From assembly GCA_030407315.1 (NCBI GenBank), contig JALQPE010000609.1:17419-81418 (forward strand): DNA of 64,000 nucleotides, read 5' to 3'. How positions within the stretch are numbered: the stretch's first letter is position 1; each line of letters opens with the position of its first letter. Source of the stretch: Asparagopsis taxiformis (lineage: Eukaryota > Rhodophyta > Florideophyceae > Bonnemaisoniales > Bonnemaisoniaceae). Made by a program: the position numbers and the translations under genes. The notes under the pieces were generated by a model that saw nothing but the letters and a program-made list of their open reading frames with translations, did not search any database and was not told where the DNA came from. Shown here one piece after another: positions 57,691-64,000 of this stretch.

Positions 57691-58319
57691 CATTTCAAGC
57701 TAGGCGAGTGCTGCACATTTGCTCGCATCGCAGCAACTAAGCAAGTGTTGAGAGCACCGAGATGCCATGCAGACAAGAGGGAATCGGCTGCAAACGGCTT
57801 CCCTGGTCGGCGGCTGGATGTCTGGATGTGAATGGCTGCAAGCATGGAAATCTTGCTACCGCACGGCGCATACACACTGCAGCAGCACATCACTGACGCA
57901 TGCGAAAGTTGGGTGCTGCAGTGCGTGGTTGTTTGTGTGTGTATGACGAACCTTGTGGTATCCCTAGGCGTGCACTGGTGCAAAAAGTTTGGACTGCCCC
58001 ATCGGTCGTACTTTGACGCATTTACATGCATCGGAGAACGACCAAGGAGGTAGAGCAGCAATCGCTGTTGGCTGAGCGTCCAAACTAGAGGGCTTTGGGC
58101 AATGGTTCTATAGCAGTCATTTAAAGGACGCCCACCGTTGATGACTGAGATCCACGGTGTGTTTAGTATTCATGGTGTTGTCCTGCATTGGCGGACGTCG
58201 AAGACGAGTACTTCCAGTGAGCGTCCAAGGTGAACAGCTCAGCAGAGGATTATGATGTGGATGTGAAGGCATGGATGAGGCCAGCAGGAACGTTTCTGCA
58301 AGATGGGCGTGAGTGGGTA

Positions 58320-58610
58320 AGTGAGCGGGGAGGGGCCGCTCGGGGCGCTTGGTAGCCTCTGGGGCCGTTGTGGCCAAATTAGAATCAAGCCTATGTCCGG
58401 CGGACGTCCTGAATTGCTTTATTTTTTGGGCTATTCTCAAAAACATGCACATGTGAACATGTTTTTGAGATGGGGGTGTGCCGTACGGCACTTTTGACCG
58501 CCCAAATCGATGTATTTTTGCATTTTTTTCTGACTGAAATTTTAGAATTTCTGGGCTCGCCAGCAATGCAATTGCGCTGGTCATTCACCGGACGTCCATT
58601 TCCATTTCAG
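58320..58610 (+). repeat. Palindrome-bearing repeat, single unit
   Basis: One unit with the fold-back and GTGCCGTACGGCAC at 58478-58491, of the same subfamily as 57453. Its left part differs (CCTATGTCCGGCGGACGTCC). Confidence 0.85.
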
Positions 58611-61388
58611 ATCTACTGGTTGCACTAGGCCTGAAAGTGTTTCTGGATAGGGCCGAATAACGACCTGGGCAGCACGCACTGCGTAAGATGATCTGTGGGA
58701 TGCAGACTGCAAGGATTGCTATGGTGATTCTGGCTGGGGAATGTGGTAAGCTTGATTGTTGCGTGGCTTTGTATCTCCTTGCCTGCCATTTTGCTTGGAT
58801 ATCATATCATATCATAAATGATTCACACGAGCGATCAAACCGAAGACGCCGACTCGGCACAACTACCAACTCTCCTAGCTTCGAGCTAGCGCCATCTAAG
58901 AGCAACTTGTGACACTCAAGACGAATACGTTGTGCTGATCTCTGCAATGAAAATTGAGTTAGTGCTGCAGTTCTTTTGGTCGATGCCAATATGCAGGGAT
59001 ACTGTTTACACCATTTGGGAGTCAAGAAGTTCTCGGATTGCAAATCAAATCAGATTATGGTAGAATATCTGACTGTTCTCTCTTCCCTTCACCACATCTG
59101 CATCCGGAGCTGAGCTAAGCTGAGCTGGAGGGAACCCGGCCGCTGACCCCTGTCATTCTCATAAAAATCTTAATGCAATACTATTCGTGTTTGGTAATGT
59201 AATTGCTAATGAAAATGTATACAAGTCTGGAATAAACGTTGCAGTGGTTTTTTGTAGCTATCGATACTTGCTAAAAATCTGCAGCTTTTGCTTCTCGCAT
59301 GGACGAGTTGCAGTAGGGGGGTTACAAAACGTATTGTTTCATATTTTGCACCGTGGCTCCGAGCTCCAGGCCGCATACGACCGCCTTCAATTCAGATTAC
59401 CTGGTGCTGCGCATCGGGGTTTGACAGGTGTCGGAACAAGACAAATCCTCCCACTTTGTGTTTGTTTGATTTCTGCCACAAACGAGAGGCAATCAGGGTC
59501 TCTGTTCACATAGAGAAGGATTTAATATATGCGCTCATTGCCGTCGTAGATGCTTTTAACAATGGCCAGTACGTTACTCTCGGCCGCCGCCGGGTACGGT
59601 CGGACTGAAAGATCGGGGAGATGTGTGGAGAGTGGTGTTTGGATAGAGACGCACGTTGCGATGGATGGAAGGTGATGATTTCATGCTGAAGCGATGGGAG
59701 ATGGATGGATATGGTTGGATGAAATCTAGTACTCCGAAGGAGGCCTTTTCTCGAGGAAGAGGCATTATATTCTCACAAAGCATGTAGATACTGGTTTCCA
59801 GTTTGGTATGCTATTGTAGCTCAATTCACATCTTATCTACACGTACGTATGGAGAGAGATCCAAGTGTGCGTGGCACAAGTCCAATGGTGAAACAACGCA
59901 GTATGAAACTACCACAGATAAGGCGGCGTACAAAAGCCTCGACTCAAGGCAGCTCTCAGGCTTTCGTGAGCACCGACTTCGTTCCACCAAGATGTTGCGG
60001 AAATATGTGCTGGTCTAACTTGATACGACCATTGGACAGTTTTGCTCTCTAAGCAATGAGCGAAAAATCAATGATTGCGCGTGTCGTCGGTACGGTCTTG
60101 TAATGTTGGCTCAACCAATAACATCTAACGTTGAGTTATCCACCCTCTGCCGTGTCGCGTCGTAAATTTGCACAGAAAATTTGTTTCAAATCTTTGCTCC
60201 AATTATCAGCTCAAATACGGCATTGATCTCCAGCTTCATCTGGACAGAAACACCGATCGCGCGATGTCTGTCTCAGATAAACCGCCGTCAAACGCCATGC
60301 GGAAAGTTTCATCGCTTCCCGTTGCGACTGAATCTGCAAACGCCACACAACAATTTGCCCTTTCCGCGTCCGGAACGAACGCCGAGTACATGTCGCCAGG
60401 TTCCTGATCAACTGGATCGATGGAGCTTGCTCTGCAGGAGAGCAGGACAGGCGGTTTGTTATGCCTGGACAATTTCCATACCGATCTCCCTTCTTGAGTG
60501 CAAAATTATGAGTCTAGAAATTGACCTGCATCGGCTGCTGTATCACATCTGTGCTAAGGATTGATGATACCCGTACCGCTGAGAAATTGCAGCTCTGGTA
60601 ACGTGGGGATGATGTGCTGAACACGCAGAACGCTGATCCATAACGGGACTGCTTCATAGGCATAGTACGGAATGTATTGAGACAGCCCAAGCGAATTCAG
60701 GAGGGAGCACCAGGGCAGTGCGCGGTGACTCAGCAGATACCAGTGGTGAGTGGTCTAAATGGGGCTACACACGAGTTTGTCAATGAACAGTCTATTTTAG
60801 TTTGGAAATGTGTCGGATGGATGGTATGTTGTAAATGTCGACAGATTTGAGGAAGCGATAGAAGCAATCAGCACCGTGTAGTTGCATCAAGGCTTTAGTG
60901 GCCATTGCTAGAGAACTTTCTCCAATGCCATTATTGCAGGATAGGCAGAAAACCCGGCCGGCTTCGAGATTGAAGAATTCATTGCGCAGATTGAATGAAT
61001 GCAATTGACGGAGAATGCAGAAGTATACAATGGTATCGTTTTGGAGGGTGACGTAGGGGAAACATGTTGGGCTTGTTGGAAATGCTGAGAGCGATGATGA
61101 GATCCAGTCGTTTCCGTCGTAGATGGCGGTGCTTATTTTCTGCACGGCTAGCTTGTCTGCTGGGCGACTGGGCGGTATTGGCGTACGATGAAGCGGAACT
61201 GGTGGTGTTTAAATGACATTTTTTGTTTGGAGATGGATGTATGTGTGCGACTAGAATGTAGTAAGAGGATGAAATTGTTTATGTTTGATGGGCGTCGCAT
61301 GTTGGGGGACTTTATGTCGTGTGTGGGCAATAATGTCTCAAGTATTTGAAGCAGACAGCAATCGCTTGAGCAATATAGACGTCGATGA
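58611..61388. other. Interior of the large element; one possible small gene
   Basis: About 2.8 kb with little recognisable. The reverse frame 61145-60792 has coding character (STAIYDGNDWISSSLSAFPT, FNLEAGRVFCLSCNNGIG) but no known family and only a GTG start, so it may be an exon or relic. Frames at 60168-60564 overlap on both strands and cannot be resolved. Near 58800 there is a short ATATC repeat. Confidence 0.35.
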
Positions 61389-61389
61389 A

Positions 61390-61905
61390 TGACAATGCCC
61401 AATTGCATTGCTGGCGAGCCCAGAAATTCTAAAATTTCAGTCAGAAAAAAAATGCAAAAATACATCGATTTGGGCGGTCGAAAGTGCCGTACGGCACACC
61501 CCCATCTCAAAAACATGTTCACATGTGCATGTTTTGAGAATGGCTCAAATTCAACTCAAATCAAGGTGTCTAATCTGGCCACAACGGCCCCAGAAGAAGC
61601 CATCCGACGCCCCGAGCGGGGCCATCGCTGGCTTCTGTAAGCATCAACTGTAAGCAAAGCCACATCTCACGAAGGATCGATTCCAGGCTCAGGCTCAATA
61701 CGCCAGGGCAAAGTTTTGGTCCTTGTTTCGACATGCTCCCACCCCACTTTCTCACGACAAAACACTACTCATCCATCGTGCTGCACATACTACGTGCACT
61801 TCGTATGAGCAGTGGGCCCGCCTGCGTGGTTGCTGTAATGCGTGGATGTGAGCAGCACACGAACAACCCAGAATGGACGTCTGGTGGATGTCCGGCTCAA
61901 TTGCA
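61390..61905 (-). repeat. Palindrome-bearing repeat, inverted unit
   Basis: Reverse-strand unit with GTGCCGTACGGCAC at 61484-61497, nearly identical over about 500 bases to 57040-57550. Chance frames in the two copies translate almost identically (KQGPKLCPGVLSLSLESIL in both), which shows that the duplication is recent. Confidence 0.9.
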
Positions 61906-62114
61906 TTGCTGGCCAGCCCAGAAATTCTAAAATTTCCAAAAAGTCAATTTGGTGGCCCATCATCTCCCGTGCAGAAAACTTTCGCACTCATTTCTGATAT
62001 ACGTTTTGACATGTTTCTTACTTTTAAGCATCAGGAAAGGCGTTACGGAAAATTGGGACTACGCCACTTGTGAGCCGCGTCGTCTGAGATAGCGAGTAGA
62101 GTTTGTTGTATAGT
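61880..62114 (-). repeat. Right terminal inverted repeat
   Basis: Reverse complement of the left TIR without the fold-back. Blocks in order inward are CTACTCGCTATCTCAGACGA, ACGTATATCAGAAATGAGTG, GGGCCACCAAAT and TAGAATTTCTGGGCTGGCCA. Confidence 0.85.
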
Positions 62115-62640
62115 ATTTATATTGTATTCTAAATGTGCGTTCGAGACCTCGTTTGTAATGTTCTCGTGGTTTTGTGGGTATCAGTTTTGTGCTCACTTCT
62201 GGCAGCCCAATGGTGGAATGTGCCTGAGCGATCAATCATCACCTACTGCTAGGTCATACATTTTGCTGGAAACGTTTGCTTGGAAGGACGAATGACCGCC
62301 GTGGGAGATGGATTTTCAATTAATTCATTTGAAAAATAAAATTATATTAATTGCGAACTTCATGGAATAAGTTTGTGCTTTACAGTAGATATTACAGGGA
62401 TCATAAGGGAAGCAAATGGATTGTGATATATATGATTATACCATTTCGATGTTCTCGATCCGGATCTCATCATTCGGGAGTTCAGAGGACCATGGCTTGG
62501 GCCATTATTAATCTCAATACCGGCGATGATATGGAGTATGCACAGCAGGACTTAAGCTGACGTTGAAAGCTGTCCAGTCGACGCCGCAGGTTAACCTGTG
62601 GAATTCCACTTCTCCGCCGTCACTGGCTGAGGTTCTTTGG
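62115..62640. other. No gene seen
   Basis: AT-rich sequence between the large element and the microexon-like array. No supported coding region or repeat. Confidence 0.4.
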
Positions 62641-64000
62641 CCGTGTTTCCTTTCTTTGGTGTAGAGGATAGAACGACGGTGAGTATGGCAGTTTGGAGAG
62701 TATGCAGCGAGGGAAGGGTGTGTTTTGAGTCGTACTGTTGTCGTTGATGCGATATAGATTCAATAGAACCTTCGTGAGTCATGGTTTGCATGTTGTGAAC
62801 GATGGGAGGCAGGTAAGTAAGTGAGTCTCGCGGGTGTGCAATAAGGGATGCATGGGTTTTTAGTCTGACTGTTCTGGTTCATTTTGATGTTGTATAGGTG
62901 GTGCAGGAATAGTGATGAAGTAAGGTAAGTTTCATTGAGGTTAAAGACGGGTTTCGCGATGAAATGGAATGCTGACTACATTTTTTCGTTGCACGATTTG
63001 TGACTTATTGGTTGGTTTGTATGATGTAACGAGATGAAGAGTTAAGTGCGTCCTGACTCAGGATTCACCTCGGAGGGTACGAAGCGAGGGAAGTGTTTGT
63101 TTTGAATTTGACTGTCGTCTTTTATGCAATATTTATTTATTGGGAGCTTAGTGATTCATGGTGCATTTTGCTGAAGGGTGGAAGGGAGGTAGGCGAGCAT
63201 TTGAGGGTGCAGTGAGTGGAATGTGGTGCAGTGAGTGGAATGTGGGTTTTGAGTCTGACTGCTGTGGTTGATGCTGATTTTTGTGTAGGTGATTCTGGAA
63301 TGGTGATGACGGAAGGTAAGTTACATTGAGCGCCTAGTTAAGTTGCGCGAAGATATGGAATGCTGACTACATTTTTTTGTACAACTTTTGACTTATGGTT
63401 TCTATTGTGTGCAGGATACAACGAGGGTAAGTGAGTTCTGAGGGTATGCAGCGAGGGAAGCATGGGTTTTCAGTCCGACTGTTGTTGTTGATTTCGATTT
63501 TTTGTAGGTGATGCAGGAATGGTGATGACGGAAGGTAAGTTGCATTTAGCGCGCAGTCCGGTGGTGCGAAGATGCGGAATGTTGACTTCATTTGTTGGTT
63601 GTGAGATTTTTGACTTTGGTCTGTATTTTGTGTAGAATGAAACGAGGGTAAGTGAGTTCTGAGGGTATGCATCGAGGGAAGTGTTGTTTCGAATCTGACT
63701 ATTGCAGTTGATGCGATATTTATTCATTGGAAGCTTATCAAGTCATGGTGCGTATTGTGTCGAGCGAAGGAAAGTGCGGAAGTTTTGAGAGTATGCTGAG
63801 AGGGACATGTGGGTTTTGAGTCCGACTGTTGTTGTTGATTTCGATTTTGTGCAGGTGATGCAGGAATGGTGATGACAGAAGGTAAGTTTCATTGAGCGCC
63901 AGGATGTGTTTTGCGAAGATATGGACTGCTGACTATGATTATTCATTGCAAGGTTTTGGATCATGGTTTGTATTGTGTTAGGATGGATGAGAGGTAAGTT
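62641..64000 (+). repeat. Tandem array of microexon-like islands between splice-like sites
   Basis: Imperfect tandem repeats that keep two kinds of island. Twelve-base islands at 62667, 62801, 63415, 63636 and 63982 (for example GATACAACGAGG). Twenty-seven-base islands at 62898, 63289, 63508 and 63855 (core GATGCAGGAATGGTGATG). Nearly all are preceded by TTTTGTAG or GTGCAG and followed at once by GTAAGT (GTGAGT at the first). Between islands are about 80-320 bases. Both sizes are multiples of three. The 27-base island is open only in the frame giving DAGMVMTE, but three islands carry a stop in that phase (TAG at 62667, TAA in 62898, TGA in 63636). The array continues past the window edge. Confidence 0.65.

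Larger units (their letters stand above)
49808..62114. mobile_element. 12.3 kb element with long terminal inverted repeats, ParB-like gene and repeat arrays
   Basis: The outer ends are inverted copies starting ACTATACAACAAAC at the left and ending GTTTGTTGTATAGT at the right. Similarity extends over about 230-280 bases inward. TATA directly flanks CAACAAAC/GTTTGTTG on both sides, so TATA could be a 4-bp target duplication or part of the inverted repeat; both readings fit. Inside are a ParB-like gene (53186-56041, -), 2OG/Fe(II) dioxygenase-like coding sequence (52085-53282, -), and repeat units with the palindrome GTGCCGTACGGCAC at 50.2-51.8, 56.4-57.7, 58.3-58.6 and 61.4-61.9 kb. No recognised transposase is present, unless one of these proteins acts as such. 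Confidence 0.75.

Noticed and set aside
50256..61653. A family of small proteins around the peptide HVHMCMFLRIAQ
   Set aside because: The frames are identical only because the DNA repeat is identical. They vary in start, frame and end, and cross palindromes; they are shadows of the repeat.
62641..64000. Telomeric or simple satellite repeat
   Set aside because: Units are long and irregular, and conservation is focused on splice-like borders; no short telomere-type motif is present.

Overview
This is eukaryotic DNA from a gene-poor, transposon-rich region. The genes are large and mostly intronless: single open frames of 728 to about 1,060 codons. Broken copies of typical eukaryotic nuclear genes lie between them (PRMT5, condensin II CAP-G2, SSRP1, RTEL1, a lysosomal-type histidine acid phosphatase, a GT14 glycosyltransferase). 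A tRNA-derived SINE-like repeat, a MITE and several DDE-type elements are also present. Intron poverty together with this mix of genes and elements fits a red macroalga of the Chondrus type. The assignment is inference; no marker gene fixes it.

Layout. 0.3-2.3 kb: PRMT5 pseudogene (-). 2.3-8.6 kb: a divergent pair of intact genes, a DUF7869-type protein (-) and a ParB-like/DNA methyltransferase fusion (+). 8.9-13.4 kb: broken genes on both strands. 13.5-17.8 kb: a TA-flanked MITE, three large palindromes, a pyrimidine-rich tract, an array of CTGGT...ACCAG mini-hairpins and a CpG-rich block. 17.8-25.1 kb: pseudogenes of an acid phosphatase, CAP-G2, a DUF1415 protein and a GT14 enzyme. 25.4-37.1 kb: two related tnp2/CACTA-like elements in tail-to-tail inverted orientation. 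Each has a transposase and a divergent basic accessory gene, and a gag fragment lies between them. 38.3-43.7 kb: further pseudogenes, including an SSRP1-RTEL1 chimera. 44.9-48.1 kb: a decayed PIF/Harbinger-like element with its Myb-like partner. 49.8-62.1 kb: a 12.3 kb element with terminal inverted repeats that carries a ParB-like gene, dioxygenase-like coding sequence and arrays of a repeat built around the 14-bp palindrome GTGCCGTACGGCAC. 62.6-64.0 kb: a tandem array in which 12-nt and 27-nt islands sit between splice-site-like sequences; it runs off the right edge.

How the parts fit. The intact coding capacity is almost all mobile-element capacity, while the host-type genes are broken. 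Several premature stops fit C-to-T or G-to-A change. Several breaks coincide with short fold-back (inverted) duplications that look like template-switch events. Two unrelated elements both carry a ParB-like domain linked to a likely DNA-modifying enzyme: a beta-order DNA methyltransferase in one, a 2-oxoglutarate/Fe(II) dioxygenase-like domain in the other. That shared logic, the palindrome array beside the second element's ParB-like gene, and the microexon-like array are the best candidates for something undescribed.
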